Positions 7,251-17,315 are shown, numbered from the stretch's first letter. The stretch: DNA of 64,000 nucleotides from Marinobacter sp. SS5-14b (GCF_030541005.1 NZ_JASSVM010000001.1:558001-622000), one strand, 5' to 3'. Notes: generated from the letters alone by a model not told the origin. Numbers and translations are program-made.

Positions 7251-8423
7251 ATGGAAATGGAAAGTCCGGTTCGTGTTCTGTTTGTGATCGATCAGTTCTC
7301 CAGCCCGTATGCAGGAACAGAAGGCCAGTTGCTGCAACTCATCTCAAACCTACCTGCTGATCGATTTGTCCCGGAGTTGTTGGTTCTTCGTTCATCAGAC
7401 TATGTCAACGAGGGCAATATCCCATGTAAGGTGCACGTATTGGGCACTTCGAAGCTTTTCAGCATAAAAACATGGCTGGCATTGTTTCAGTTTGCTCGCC
7501 GTCAAAAACAGGCTGGCACGGCTCTGTGCCATGTATTTTTCAACGATTCATCCGTTCTTTGTCCTCCTGTGTTTGGCCTTGTGGCAATTCCTACGCTTAT
7601 TTCCCGAAGAGACATGGGGTATTGGTATACCCGTAAATACCTTTGGGTGCTTCGGCGAACGGCTGCTTTTGTGAGGGGCGTTGTTGCAAACAGCGAAGCG
7701 GTGAAGCGAATCACTGTTCAGAAAGAAGGGTTTTCAGATGCGGATGTTTCAGTGATTTACAATGGATACCCTGAAGGTGACGAGGAGCTGCACCCTTTGA
7801 TCGGCGAAGAACGACAGCGATATGTCGAGACTCTGGGCTTACCGAAAAGTGGACGGTTTGTGGTACTGGTTGCAAATTTGCGTGACATAAAACGAATTGG
7901 TGATGCTATTAGTGCGATTGCTAGACTTACCCAAACGCTCCCCGATACTCATTTGGTATTGATAGGAGCGGGTGATCCGCAGCCCTACCGTATGCTCGCT
8001 GAAACAGCCGGTATTACCGGGCAAGTCCACTTTTTGGGAGCTCGTTCGGATGTAAAAAATATTCTGCGAGTCATGGATGTTGGTTTACTGTGCTCGGAGT
8101 CAGAGGGTTATTCGAACGCCATTGTTGAGTATATGCAAGCCAGGCTTCCGGTCGTGGCATCTGACGTGGGAGGAAACAGTGAAGCCGTAGAGCATGGTGT
8201 TACGGGATTCCTGTTTCCCATGGGGGATGTTGATCAAATGGCTGAGCAGTTGGCTACTGTTCTGAATGGTGAGTCACGAGCTGTGGCCGCCATGGGTGAA
8301 GCTGGCTGCAAACGTGCGGGACACCGGCATGCGTTGCAAACAATGATTGAGGCTCACTGTGGGTTGTACGATCGGTTGTTGTCGGGTTCAGATTATAGCC
8401 GGTCAGAATTGGGGGTTCGGTGA
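7251..8423 (+). CDS. Family 4 glycosyltransferase
   Basis: 390 residues with the two-domain GT-B layout. The N-terminal half starts VRVLFVIDQF and has the AGTEGQL loop typical for acceptor binding. The C-terminal half carries VVLVANLRDIKR and the nucleotide-sugar motif CSESEGYSNAIVEYM, with two Glu residues spaced seven apart (EX7E). It closely resembles glycosyltransferases found with the PEP-CTERM/exosortase polysaccharide genes. The frame is open upstream to 7089 inside the preceding gene; the ATG at 7251 with GGAAAG before it gives a normal N-terminus. The stop overlaps the next start (GTGA), so translation is coupled. Confidence 0.88.
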   Translation: MEMESPVRVLFVIDQFSSPYAGTEGQLLQLISNLPADRFVPELLVLRSSDYVNEGNIPCKVHVLGTSKLFSIKTWLALFQFARRQKQAGTALCHVFFNDSSVLCPPVFGLVAIPTLISRRDMGYWYTRKYLWVLRRTAAFVRGVVANSEAVKRITVQKEGFSDADVSVIYNGYPEGDEELHPLIGEERQRYVETLGLPKSGRFVVLVANLRDIKRIGDAISAIARLTQTLPDTHLVLIGAGDPQPYRMLAETAGITGQVHFLGARSDVKNILRVMDVGLLCSESEGYSNAIVEYMQARLPVVASDVGGNSEAVEHGVTGFLFPMGDVDQMAEQLATVLNGESRAVAAMGEAGCKRAGHRHALQTMIEAHCGLYDRLLSGSDYSRSELGVR

Positions 8424-9433
8424 ATATCTCGAGGTGGGTAAAGGTCGTTGGTGAGGCAGGGGGCTATGCCCTGTCTCGAGCTATTACTGCACGCCGCCCG
8501 CGTATCCTTATGTATCATCGCTTTTCCCGGCTACCCGAGAGTGGCCATGTCAGTGCGGAGGAGTTTGAGTGGCAGGTAAGGTATATAGCGCGGCATCTTA
8601 ATCCAGTAACGGTTTCCCAAATTGCGTCGTCACTCTATGGCAGCCATAAACTCCCCAGGAACAGTGTGGCGATTACTGTCGATGACGGTTACCAGGATTT
8701 CTATTCAATTGCCTGGCCGATACTGAAGAAATATGGCGTGCCTGCCACGTTCTATGTAACCACAGGGTTTGTGAGTGGCGATCTATGGTTGTGGCCTGAT
8801 CAATTGCGATATTTATTGACGAAGGCCCCAAAATCACAAGCAACGTTCGACCTCGGTCTGTTCCACATTCAAACACCGTTGAGTGCAGACGATTTTGAGA
8901 GTGAATTTTGGAGGATCAATCAAATCCTCTTAATGGCGGATGACGCAGAAAAGCTCGAGTGTCTGGCGAGTATGGCTCGCACCTGGCAGGTTGAATTGCC
9001 GAAGTGCCCCCCCGAGGGGTTCGAGCCCGTTACATGGGATCAGCTGAAAGAGATGCAGGCTGAGGGGCTGGAAGTAGGAGGGCACACTGTCACCCATCCA
9101 TCCCTCGCAAGAGTAAGCAGCGAGCAGGCCAGAAACGAAATTCTGGGCTGTGGGAAAATGCTGGAGAAAATGCTTGGTAACGTTACCCGTTCATTTTGTT
9201 ACCCAAACGGAACGCCCGATGATTTCGTTGGAGAGCAGGTTCAGTTTGTTCGGGATGCAGGATTTTCGTGTGCTGTCGTGGCTTTTGCCGACGATGGGGA
9301 GCATCGCCAGCGCTACGCCATGCGCAGACATGCGAGCTCTTCAGATCAGTTTCAGTTTCTCAAAGCGGTTTCGGGTATTGAATTACTTGGGATGAAGTTC
9401 AGAGGGCACCATTTAGAGACCCGATATGATTAG
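8420..9433 (+). CDS. Polysaccharide deacetylase (XrtA-locus type)
   Basis: 337 residues of the NodB / carbohydrate esterase 4 family. The first motif is TVDDGYQD (about 83-90; TFDDG in most relatives), giving the catalytic and metal-binding Asp pair. GHTVTHPSL near 222-230 supplies the His pair of motif 2, and CYPNG near 265 matches the later motif. There is no signal peptide, which is usual for the group found beside exosortase A. It probably removes acetyl groups from N-acetylated sugars of the polymer or a lipid-linked intermediate. GTG start overlapping the previous stop; the end overlaps the next gene by 8 bases. Confidence 0.85.
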   Translation: MNISRWVKVVGEAGGYALSRAITARRPRILMYHRFSRLPESGHVSAEEFEWQVRYIARHLNPVTVSQIASSLYGSHKLPRNSVAITVDDGYQDFYSIAWPILKKYGVPATFYVTTGFVSGDLWLWPDQLRYLLTKAPKSQATFDLGLFHIQTPLSADDFESEFWRINQILLMADDAEKLECLASMARTWQVELPKCPPEGFEPVTWDQLKEMQAEGLEVGGHTVTHPSLARVSSEQARNEILGCGKMLEKMLGNVTRSFCYPNGTPDDFVGEQVQFVRDAGFSCAVVAFADDGEHRQRYAMRRHASSSDQFQFLKAVSGIELLGMKFRGHHLETRYD

Positions 9434-10769
9434 TGTAGGGGCTAATGAAAGAGCTTCGGCCAGCGCATTTACATTTTGGTTGTTTATCTATTTTCTAGTG
9501 GATTTTTTTCTCCACCTATCCGCCAGAATTCCCGCCTATGCGTTGATCAGACCAACGTTGCTTTTGGTGTTAGTGATTTCTTTCAGTCTGTACACTCAGC
9601 GCGATAGCTTTCGAGGGTGGACCCGCGACCCGATTGTGGCGTCTCTTTTGGTGTTGATTGGCTATCTGGTGGTATCACTGCCTTTGGTTGAATGGCCGGG
9701 TAGCGTTGTGAAGAATAACTTGGGAGATTTTGTTAAAGCCATCGTGTTTTTCTATTTTACCGTGCTTTTGGTGGACTCAAATCGACGACTGAAGATTTTC
9801 TTGACGGTGTTTATCGCGTGCCAGGTATTTCGAGTTCTCGAACCCTTGTTTTTGCACGTGACAGAGGGATATTGGGGCAGTAGAACGCATCTTGGGCATG
9901 GGGAGTTTTCACAGCGACTGGCTGGTGCGCCTTCGGATGTTATTAATCCTAATGAGTTAGGCTTTGTGATCGTAACGGCCATACCTTTTCTTCATTATCT
10001 GCTTTGGTCATCAGGGTTTAAGGCGAAGCTTCTTTATCTGCTGTTGATGCCACCGTTACTGTACGCTCTTATTTTAACGCAGTCGCGAGGGGCCCTGTTG
10101 GCATTGTTCGTGGTCGCTTTTTTTGTGTTCAAGGAATCGAGCCGAAAGTTCAGTTTGATTGTTGTCGCTGTGTTGGTCGGCTTTGCAGGGTGGCACGTGA
10201 TGAGTGATGAGCAGAAAGACCGTTATCTGTCGTTGGTTGGCCAGTCTGAGACGTCCAATGCGGCGACCGCTGACGGCCGCATTCAGGGAATGATGCGAGA
10301 ATTCGCTCTGGGCTTTGAGCGGCCGATTGTTGGCCACGGCCTTGGCACGACGCCTGAGGCTAAAACGCACATACTGGGCAGTCGTCAGGCTTCTCACAAT
10401 CTGTATGCGGAATTGCTGATTGAGCTTGGCATCATTGGAACACTGATTTTCCTGCGTTTTCTTTTAAAGGTCTACCAGGGGCTTGTCGAAAATCAAAAGC
10501 GAATCTCTCGGCTCTCGGAGAGGCCTGGGACCTTCTATGTCAGTTTGAACAAAGCTTTGATCGCCTTGTTCTGGATGTATGCGGTATACAGCTTCAACTA
10601 TTGGGGGCTTTCCCAGTACTATTGGTATCTCTTTGCGGGTGCAGTTGTCGTATTTCATCGTTTGGTTCTGTTGGACCTACTGGACGCCAGTGAGGTTGAA
10701 AGTATTCCGGTCAGTTCGGTTCAGAAAAGCCGTTTCAGTAACTTGGTTGGCCTGGCCGATAGGCGCTAA
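9426..10769 (+). CDS. O-antigen ligase/polymerase-like membrane protein (Wzy-type)
   Basis: 447 residues, about eleven to twelve membrane helices. Features of the Wzy/WaaL superfamily: a central loop with Asn-rich INPNELGF near residue 180, the TQSRGALLAL segment near 217-226, and a large outer loop with GHGLGTTPEA and SHNLYAELLIELG near 303-335, a place where this family has its conserved Gly-His and Asn residues. In this operon, together with a Wzx-like flippase, it should polymerise repeat units at the outer face of the inner membrane. A ligase role is possible but less likely in a complete polysaccharide operon. The ATG at 9426 overlaps the preceding stop. Confidence 0.8.
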   Translation: MISVGANERASASAFTFWLFIYFLVDFFLHLSARIPAYALIRPTLLLVLVISFSLYTQRDSFRGWTRDPIVASLLVLIGYLVVSLPLVEWPGSVVKNNLGDFVKAIVFFYFTVLLVDSNRRLKIFLTVFIACQVFRVLEPLFLHVTEGYWGSRTHLGHGEFSQRLAGAPSDVINPNELGFVIVTAIPFLHYLLWSSGFKAKLLYLLLMPPLLYALILTQSRGALLALFVVAFFVFKESSRKFSLIVVAVLVGFAGWHVMSDEQKDRYLSLVGQSETSNAATADGRIQGMMREFALGFERPIVGHGLGTTPEAKTHILGSRQASHNLYAELLIELGIIGTLIFLRFLLKVYQGLVENQKRISRLSERPGTFYVSLNKALIALFWMYAVYSFNYWGLSQYYWYLFAGAVVVFHRLVLLDLLDASEVESIPVSSVQKSRFSNLVGLADRR

Positions 10770-10794
10770 CTCTTCGTTTTAAAGGGAATTTTGA

Positions 10795-11925
10795 ATGCAA
10801 GTTGTTGTATTTGCGAGGCACCCAGGTGGAGGGATTCGAACGTATTTTTCTTATGTTTACGGTAACGAAGCCCTGAAAGACTTTGAGTTTAGTCTTGTAA
10901 CGCCTGAATCGGCAGCTTTGGAATCGTTGGTGGCGCCATTAAGCAATGTCAGTGTCTTGGCGAAAACACCGGAAAGTAATCTGAAACTATTGATCGTGCT
11001 TTTGCGGGTTGTTTTGAGAAAAAGGCCAGCACTCGTGCATTCACATGGTTTTACAGCAGGATTGATATCAGCATTCCCACTTTGGCTTCTTCGTATTCCT
11101 CATATTATTACAACCCATGATGTTTTCATGCCGGGGCACTTCAGGGGCGTTATGGGAACGTTCAAGAAGTACATTATGGCCCGCTTGTTCTCGCTTGCAC
11201 GTGTAGTTAATCCCGTTGGCGGTGATGCCGCTGAGAATTTTCGGGTGACCTTTCCGGCTCTTGCTGGAAAAGGGAGGGTGATTGCAGTAAGGAACGGTAT
11301 TAAGAGCGCTGCATTTCTCGGAGCGGATTCGAGGGCACTCCGCAGGGAGGCGGGCATTCCCGACAACGCATTGGTAGTTGGTTTTTTTGGCCGTTTCATG
11401 GCCCAAAAAGGGTTTGGATTGCTGGTTGATGCAGTTGAGAGTTGGAGCAATTCCGGGAAGCATAGGCCTTTGCACGTTTGCTGTTTTGGCTGGGGTGGAT
11501 TCATTCGTGAGGAACAGGAGAATATCGCGCGTAGGGAGCTAAAAGAGTACTTTCACTTCTTCCCCGGTACCGATGAAATGGGCGCTGCAATTCGTGGGGT
11601 GGACGCTGTTGTAATGCCATCCCGGTGGGAGGCCTGTCCTTTGCTTGCGATGGAAGTGATGGTTGCTGGTAAGCCACTTATCGCCTCAAACTGTATAGGT
11701 TTGAAGGAAGTTACGAACAACACACCGGCTTTGATTTTTGAGGTAGGTTCCCTGTCCCAGTTGGTAGAGCAGCTATCTTTATTTGAGTCTCGTCAAGAAC
11801 ACTTCGCCGTAGAGTTCTCGAGTTTCAGAGACGTTGCGGCAGAACGTTTTGATGTCTCGGCAACGGCAGAGAGCCTTCTGGGCGTATTTAACTCAGTGCT
11901 CGATCGACCGGAGGCGAGCAAGTGA
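10795..11925 (+). CDS. Family 4 glycosyltransferase
   Basis: 376 residues, GT-B fold. The N-terminus has a Gly-rich acceptor loop (HPGGGIRTY, about 9-17); the middle has VHSHGFTAG; the C-terminal domain starts with VVGFFGRFMAQKG and has the donor motif MPSRWEACPLLAMEVM, where the first acidic residue of the EX7E pair is the Glu before Ala-Cys. No membrane segments. It sits between the polymerase and the flippase genes and likely adds one sugar to the lipid-linked repeat unit. The AAAGGGA ribosome site is 7 bases before ATG. The stop overlaps the GTG start of the flippase gene. Confidence 0.86.
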   Translation: MQVVVFARHPGGGIRTYFSYVYGNEALKDFEFSLVTPESAALESLVAPLSNVSVLAKTPESNLKLLIVLLRVVLRKRPALVHSHGFTAGLISAFPLWLLRIPHIITTHDVFMPGHFRGVMGTFKKYIMARLFSLARVVNPVGGDAAENFRVTFPALAGKGRVIAVRNGIKSAAFLGADSRALRREAGIPDNALVVGFFGRFMAQKGFGLLVDAVESWSNSGKHRPLHVCCFGWGGFIREEQENIARRELKEYFHFFPGTDEMGAAIRGVDAVVMPSRWEACPLLAMEVMVAGKPLIASNCIGLKEVTNNTPALIFEVGSLSQLVEQLSLFESRQEHFAVEFSSFRDVAAERFDVSATAESLLGVFNSVLDRPEASK

Positions 11926-13436
11926 TCCGCACACTTCTGGTGAATACCGGGTCTAACGTCCTGGTCATGTTTGTCAAACTGGCGATCACTTTCATCATGA
12001 CCCCTGTATTTGTCCATAATCTTGGAAAATACGATTACGGCCTATGGGAAATGATAGGTGCTGTTATCGGATATATGGGCATTCTTGATCTAGGGCTGAG
12101 GCCGGCTATCAGTCGCTATGCCGCCAAACATCTCGCTGAGCAGGATGAGGTCGCACTCCAGTCTGTCTATGTTTCGGCATTTGCATTTATGGCCATTGTC
12201 GGCGTGCTTCTATTTCTATTTTTCTTCCTTTGGGGTATCTGGTTCTCTGGTTCTCTATCACCTGCTGGAGGTTCAAGTCAGAAATACACGCTTTTTCTTA
12301 TAATTATCGGCGCCTACCTTTTTATCTCCTTCCCTGGTTACGTTGCCGAAAGCTATCTGGAGGGGTTTCAAAAATATTATCTTAAGAACAATATTACGAT
12401 TGTTAATTCAATAATAGGATCAACGCTGCTATACACGTTTATAACGCCTGAGAATGGTTTGCTACTTCTTGCAGCCATTAATGGAATTGGCATTTCAATT
12501 AAGTATGTTTTGTTCATGTGGATACTGTCCCGACCTGCCTACGGGGCAATAAAAGTGCAAGCTGGTAATTATTCATGGTTGCGTCTGAAAGAACTGGTGG
12601 TTTTTGGGTTTAAGTCTTTTGTACAGGGTATTGCCAGTCGGGTTGAGAATGCGACGGACGTGCTTGTGATTGGGTTTATTATGGGCCCTGCAATGGTGCC
12701 GTTCTACAGTATTCCTGCCAATCTGGCCCAACAGATTCGCACGATGGGATGGACATTAACGCACGCATTTATGCCTCTTTTCAGTGGCCTTAGTGCCAAG
12801 GCCGAGGATGATATGATACGTCGAGTGTTTGTTATGTCTTCTCGCTACGTTGTCAGTATTTTGTTCGGTATGGGCACCGGTGCGTTAATGTTGGGCGTGC
12901 CATTTATTTCTGTTTGGCTGGATTCCGAGTTTGGTAATCAAGCCAGGCTCATCATTGTATTTTTGGTGTTTTTTACGATTCTTCCGTTTATTAACCCTTT
13001 CGCAAGCCGCTATCTCACGGCCATCAATAAGCACGGCATTTTTGCGAAGCTTACGCCAATAGCGGCGGCTATCAATATTGGCTTAAGCCTCATTCTTGTT
13101 CATCCTTTTGGTTTGGAAGGGGTGGCATTCGCATCGGTCGTCCCGGGGTTGATTTTCGTGCCCTTATATCTTCGTTATACCTGCCGTCAGCTTGGTATCA
13201 CGGTGCTCTATTATTTGCGGTCTGCCGTGCTACCCGGATTGGTGCCTTCGGGCATCATGGCGTTGGTTTTGCTGGTTGTTGGTGAGTACCTGGTTTACGA
13301 TTCTTACACCGATATCGTTGCCGGGGCTGTATTGAGTAGCCTGGGCTGGCTGGTTGGCTTCTGGTTGCTGGTATTAAACAGGGAAGAAAGGCGTTATCTG
13401 GGCGCCCGGATAGCACGTATGTATGGAAGGACGTAG
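11922..13436 (+). CDS. Wzx-like oligosaccharide flippase (MOP superfamily)
   Basis: 504 residues with about twelve to fourteen membrane helices and the start TGSNVLVMFVKLAI, followed by VHNLGKYDYGLWEM and LDLGLRPAISRY, the usual N-terminal blocks of polysaccharide flippases. It should move undecaprenyl-linked repeat units to the periplasmic face for the Wzy-like protein encoded two genes upstream. Start is GTG with a GTGA overlap with the previous gene. The first half is richer in A and T than the flanking genes by eye, which is common for Wzx genes. No other flippase is visible in the window, so the operon looks Wzx/Wzy-dependent. Confidence 0.87.
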   Translation: MIRTLLVNTGSNVLVMFVKLAITFIMTPVFVHNLGKYDYGLWEMIGAVIGYMGILDLGLRPAISRYAAKHLAEQDEVALQSVYVSAFAFMAIVGVLLFLFFFLWGIWFSGSLSPAGGSSQKYTLFLIIIGAYLFISFPGYVAESYLEGFQKYYLKNNITIVNSIIGSTLLYTFITPENGLLLLAAINGIGISIKYVLFMWILSRPAYGAIKVQAGNYSWLRLKELVVFGFKSFVQGIASRVENATDVLVIGFIMGPAMVPFYSIPANLAQQIRTMGWTLTHAFMPLFSGLSAKAEDDMIRRVFVMSSRYVVSILFGMGTGALMLGVPFISVWLDSEFGNQARLIIVFLVFFTILPFINPFASRYLTAINKHGIFAKLTPIAAAINIGLSLILVHPFGLEGVAFASVVPGLIFVPLYLRYTCRQLGITVLYYLRSAVLPGLVPSGIMALVLLVVGEYLVYDSYTDIVAGAVLSSLGWLVGFWLLVLNREERRYLGARIARMYGRT

Positions 13437-13439
13437 CCA

Positions 13440-15368
13440 ATGTGCGGTTTTGCTGGATTTGTAGGCCCCCTGCCGGCTGGGTTGTCCAACAACACGTTAC
13501 GCCAGATGGGAGAGGCCATTGCCCATCGTGGCCCCGATGCGGATGGAGTATGGACAAGCGGTGAACTAGGCGCAGGCTTGGTACACCGGCGTTTATCTAT
13601 TCAGGATCTCTCTCCTGCCGGTGCGCAACCTATGGCCTCCGCCACGGGGCGTTATGTCATTGCGTTCAATGGAGAAATATATAACTTCAGGCGATTGAGG
13701 GAGTCGTTGATAAAGGAGGGATGTGCCTTTCGGGGGCATTCCGACACTGAGGTGATGCTGGCAGCCTTTGAGACTTGGGGGCTTGAGCAAAGTCTCGCCA
13801 AGTTCTCTGGAATGTTTGCCTTTGCCTTGGTTGATACCCAAAAACGAACCCTCTCACTGGCGAGAGATCGAATGGGTGAGAAGCCGATTTACTATGGTTG
13901 GCAAGGCAAAACACTCCTGTTTGGTTCAGAACTTAAAGCTCTCCGAGTGCATCCCGATTGGAAGGGCGGAGTCGAGCCTCAGGCATTGGCACTGCTGCTA
14001 CGTCACAACGTGATTCCAGCACCCTGGAGTATCCATCCCGGTATCTTTAAGCTACCGCCTGCTTCGCTGATTTCTTTCGATCTATCAAGCCTTGAGCCGG
14101 GTTATAGTCCGGAACCCTCACGATATTGGCAGCTGGAAAGTTGTTTCGCAGCTCCATCGTCGGATAGCTTTAATCAGAGCAGCCATAAACTCGAAAGTCT
14201 TCTGGGTGATGTAATAGAAGACCAAATGATATCGGATGTCCCTTTGGGGGCGTTTCTTTCCGGCGGCATTGACTCTTCAACAGTCGTCGCCTTGATGCAA
14301 GCCCGAGCCAGTCAGCCGGTTAGAACGTTCAGTATTGGTTTTGACGAGCCCGGCTTCAATGAGGCAATCCACGCAGCCGAAGTCGCCCGCCACCTTGGCA
14401 CTCAACATACGGAGCTTTACGTCAAGCCTGATGATGCTCTGGAGCTGGTTCCGCGTTTACCGGAGCTTTACGACGAGCCGTTTGCTGACTCCTCTCAGTT
14501 ACCTACATTTCTTGTCAGCCAGATGACTCGAAAGCACGTTACCGTTGCGCTTTCAGGCGATGGGGGCGATGAGTTGTTTTGCGGCTATAGCCGGTATCCG
14601 TCAGTTGGAAATCGTTGGCAAAATCGTTTCAGCGTGAGCTCTCTTGCGCGTAGGGCTGCGTCGTTAATCCCTGAGGGGGTTGCAAGCCGGGCCATTCGTG
14701 CCGCTGTGCCTTCACAGCGAGATCGTTCGTTGCTGGCTATTAGCCACCGCCTGAAAGCAGAGCGTGCTATGGCCAGGGCAGAGGATCTATCGGAGTACTA
14801 TCGGCAGTCGGTGTCTTTCTGGAATGAGCCGGAGTGCTTAAAACATTCCATATCGGACGGCACGTACGGCCTGAATGCGCAATTACCGGGTGGGGTGCCG
14901 GATAACACCATGAAAACCTTGATGTGGCGGGATCTGAATTGGTACCTCCCGGATGACATCCTGGTGAAGGTAGATCGCGCAGCTATGGCTTGTAGCCTGG
15001 AAACAAGGATACCGATGCTGGACCCGCGCGTGGTGTCTTTCGCGCTGTCCTTGCCGTTGGGCTATAACGTTAAAGGCGGTGTTGGCAAGCAGGTGCTGCG
15101 CAGTGTTTTGTATCGGCATGTTCCCCGCGAGTTAGTTGATCGCCCCAAGCAGGGATTTGCCGTTCCTGTCGGGCAGTGGTTGCGGGGCCCTTTGCGTCCT
15201 TGGGCGGAATCTTTGTTGACCCCCGCAGTTTTTCAGAAGCAGGATTATTTGAATGAGAGGGTTGTGATGGCCTATTGGCGTGAACACCTGCGCGCTCGTG
15301 AAGATTATTCTGCTGAGCTTTGGGGAGTACTGATGTTCCTTGCCTGGCTGGAGCAGACTGTTGGCTGA
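13440..15368 (+). CDS. asnB: Asparagine synthase-type amidotransferase, XrtA-associated
   Basis: 642 residues. The mature N-terminus would begin at Cys2 (MCGFAGF), the glutamine amidotransferase nucleophile, followed by the HRGPDADG motif near 31-38 and FNGEIYNF near 77-84. The C-terminal synthetase domain has the PP-loop SGGIDSSTV near residue 278 and SGDGGDELFCGY near 375. Members of this group beside exosortase A are thought to amidate sugar carboxylates such as uronic acids rather than make free asparagine; that is a family inference. It lies 3 bases after the flippase gene. A close match to the 'exosortase A system-associated amidotransferase' type is expected. Confidence 0.9.
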   Translation: MCGFAGFVGPLPAGLSNNTLRQMGEAIAHRGPDADGVWTSGELGAGLVHRRLSIQDLSPAGAQPMASATGRYVIAFNGEIYNFRRLRESLIKEGCAFRGHSDTEVMLAAFETWGLEQSLAKFSGMFAFALVDTQKRTLSLARDRMGEKPIYYGWQGKTLLFGSELKALRVHPDWKGGVEPQALALLLRHNVIPAPWSIHPGIFKLPPASLISFDLSSLEPGYSPEPSRYWQLESCFAAPSSDSFNQSSHKLESLLGDVIEDQMISDVPLGAFLSGGIDSSTVVALMQARASQPVRTFSIGFDEPGFNEAIHAAEVARHLGTQHTELYVKPDDALELVPRLPELYDEPFADSSQLPTFLVSQMTRKHVTVALSGDGGDELFCGYSRYPSVGNRWQNRFSVSSLARRAASLIPEGVASRAIRAAVPSQRDRSLLAISHRLKAERAMARAEDLSEYYRQSVSFWNEPECLKHSISDGTYGLNAQLPGGVPDNTMKTLMWRDLNWYLPDDILVKVDRAAMACSLETRIPMLDPRVVSFALSLPLGYNVKGGVGKQVLRSVLYRHVPRELVDRPKQGFAVPVGQWLRGPLRPWAESLLTPAVFQKQDYLNERVVMAYWREHLRAREDYSAELWGVLMFLAWLEQTVG

Positions 15369-16413
15369 CATTAAACCCTATTTGGATCAGTCGCATCGGG
15401 CGCAGGTTTTGGAGCTTTTTTCAGACGTGCCGTTCAAAGCTGAGCTGTGGAATTACCAGTTTTTAGAGAGCCCGGGGGCAAAGACCCGAGGTTTTGAGCC
15501 CATTATTGCAGAAGATGATGGGCGAACCGTTGGGTTTAATGGTGTAGTCCCTGTTTCGATCGTTTGGAATGGCGCAATCTCGAATGCTATGTGGAGTTGT
15601 GATTTCAAGGTGAGCGCCGATTATCGCGGCCAGGGTGTTGGTCGTTTGATCAAAGAAGCATTGGCAACGAAATCACCGGTGCTGATGTCGTTTGGAATCA
15701 GCCCGGTTGCGGCTATCGTGTTGGAGCGAATGGGGTGGCAAGCTAGCCATGAGGTTCATTTCCTCAAAAAGATTTGTCGCCCGGCTACACTTCGAGATAT
15801 TGCTCTTTCGGTCTTTCAGCTGCTGACAGCGGCCATGCACTGGAGTTCTGGTGGTGCTGGGCTCAAGACGGTTCAACTGGACGGCCTTCCAGATAGTGGG
15901 GAAGTTGATCGTTTGTGGGCGGATGTTCAGGCGGGCTATACAAAGGCAGTCGTGCGCGACTGGGAGTATCTGGATTGGCGTTATCAGAAGCATCCTTTGG
16001 GACGGTATCGCTTCGTTGAAGTTCGAGACAAGCATCACGCACTTACAGCAGTAGGCGTTGTTCGTGTTTCCGGCGGGCAGGTTCGATTTGTCGATTACCT
16101 GGGGCCAGCTCGGAGTGTGCCGGTGAAGCGCGCGTTGGTTAAAGCGATTCTTGGCTATTGGGCAAGCGCAAACGCATTTTCCTCTATGACGTCGGATTTC
16201 GAACTGAAGCGCGTGATGAAATCGATGGGGTTCTATCAGGGTAGGGAGCAGCCTCGTTTCTATGTATGGTCTTCCAGAGAGATGCTTGGGGATAACGAGC
16301 CTGAAAGCAGTGCCCAAGGCTGGTTTATTATGGGTGGAGATTCAGATGGTGAGTTGCTTCAGGCAGCTCGGGAATCCTGGAACGAGAAAGTTACTGACAG
16401 GGAAGGTGTGTAA
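15361..16413 (+). CDS. GNAT-family acyltransferase
   Basis: About 350 residues. An acetyl-CoA binding loop, DYRGQGVGRLIKEAL, occurs near residue 85-99, typical of GNAT enzymes, and a second GNAT-like half follows (about 180-330). No membrane segment. In a polysaccharide operon it may add an acyl or amino acid group to a sugar. The start is uncertain: no ATG fits. A TTG at 15361 with GGAG 8 bases upstream overlaps the asnB stop by 8 bases and is preferred; another TTG at 15340 is possible. The stop overlaps the next ATG (TAATG). Confidence 0.72.
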   Translation: MADIKPYLDQSHRAQVLELFSDVPFKAELWNYQFLESPGAKTRGFEPIIAEDDGRTVGFNGVVPVSIVWNGAISNAMWSCDFKVSADYRGQGVGRLIKEALATKSPVLMSFGISPVAAIVLERMGWQASHEVHFLKKICRPATLRDIALSVFQLLTAAMHWSSGGAGLKTVQLDGLPDSGEVDRLWADVQAGYTKAVVRDWEYLDWRYQKHPLGRYRFVEVRDKHHALTAVGVVRVSGGQVRFVDYLGPARSVPVKRALVKAILGYWASANAFSSMTSDFELKRVMKSMGFYQGREQPRFYVWSSREMLGDNEPESSAQGWFIMGGDSDGELLQAARESWNEKVTDREGV

Positions 16414-17315
16414 TGTCGGATAGTCAACCGTTGATAAGTGTTATTACGCCAACCTACAACAGGGCGGACTTTATCGTGGAGGCGGTTGAGAGCGTTCTTG
16501 CTCAGACATATCCACACTTTGAGTTGCTGATTGTTGACGATGGGTCCACCGATAATACGAGAGAGGTGCTTGAGCCTTATTTGAAAGATGGCAGGATTCG
16601 GCTGTTCTATCAGGAAAATCAGGGGCAAAGTGTCGCCAGAAATCGCGGCCTGGACGAAGCGACTGGGGATTTCGTATGTTTTCTCGATTCAGACAATGCC
16701 TGGCTTCCAGATAAGTTCGAAAAATCTCTCAAGGCATTCGACGATAATCCGAGTAGTGACGTAGTTTATGGCGATTTTATTGTCATCGACGAGCAGGGTC
16801 GTGAGATAGGCACTAACCGCATGAAACGCCATAGTGGTCGTATTACACCGCATCTGTTGCACGATAATTTTGTAAGCATGAATACCACCATGACCCGCAG
16901 GCAATGCTTTGTCGATATGGGCGGCTTTGATAAAAATGATCGTCTGGCTGAGGATTATGGGCTTTGGTTACGACTTTCGACTCGCTATAAGTTCTATTAT
17001 TTGCCCGAGTTATTGGGCTATTACCGCGTCATGGAAAACCAGATTTCCAGCGACAAAGATAGTCGTTTCGAAGCAAACGAGGCGATCGTTCATCATTTTA
17101 TTGAAGCGTTTCCTGATGCATTAACAATATCAGAGCGAAAACGTGGTTTGAGTCGGTTCTATGTGCGCAAGGCTCGCTACGAGCTGTCTGTTAGGCGGTT
17201 ATGGAGCGCCTGGCGGGGCTTCGTGACGGCCGTGAAGTACGATCCGTTCTGGCTTGGTCCTTGGCGTTTCTTGGCGAAGTTGGCGGTGAGTATTCCTGGC
17301 GGCGGCCGCGGCTGA
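16413..17315 (+). CDS. Family 2 glycosyltransferase
   Basis: 300 residues, GT-A fold: ISVITPTYNRADF near 8-20, IVDDGSTDNTREV near 43-55, QGQSVARNRGLDEA near 73-86, and a DxD-type site FLDSDNAW near 93-100 (Asp-Ser-Asp). Soluble. It resembles the first glycosyltransferase of the operon in layout but not in base composition. It probably adds a sugar to the repeat unit; donor and linkage unknown. GGGAAGG precedes the ATG, which overlaps the stop of the GNAT gene; its own stop overlaps the start of the FemAB gene (TGATG), so three genes are translationally linked. Confidence 0.87.
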   Translation: MSDSQPLISVITPTYNRADFIVEAVESVLAQTYPHFELLIVDDGSTDNTREVLEPYLKDGRIRLFYQENQGQSVARNRGLDEATGDFVCFLDSDNAWLPDKFEKSLKAFDDNPSSDVVYGDFIVIDEQGREIGTNRMKRHSGRITPHLLHDNFVSMNTTMTRRQCFVDMGGFDKNDRLAEDYGLWLRLSTRYKFYYLPELLGYYRVMENQISSDKDSRFEANEAIVHHFIEAFPDALTISERKRGLSRFYVRKARYELSVRRLWSAWRGFVTAVKYDPFWLGPWRFLAKLAVSIPGGGRG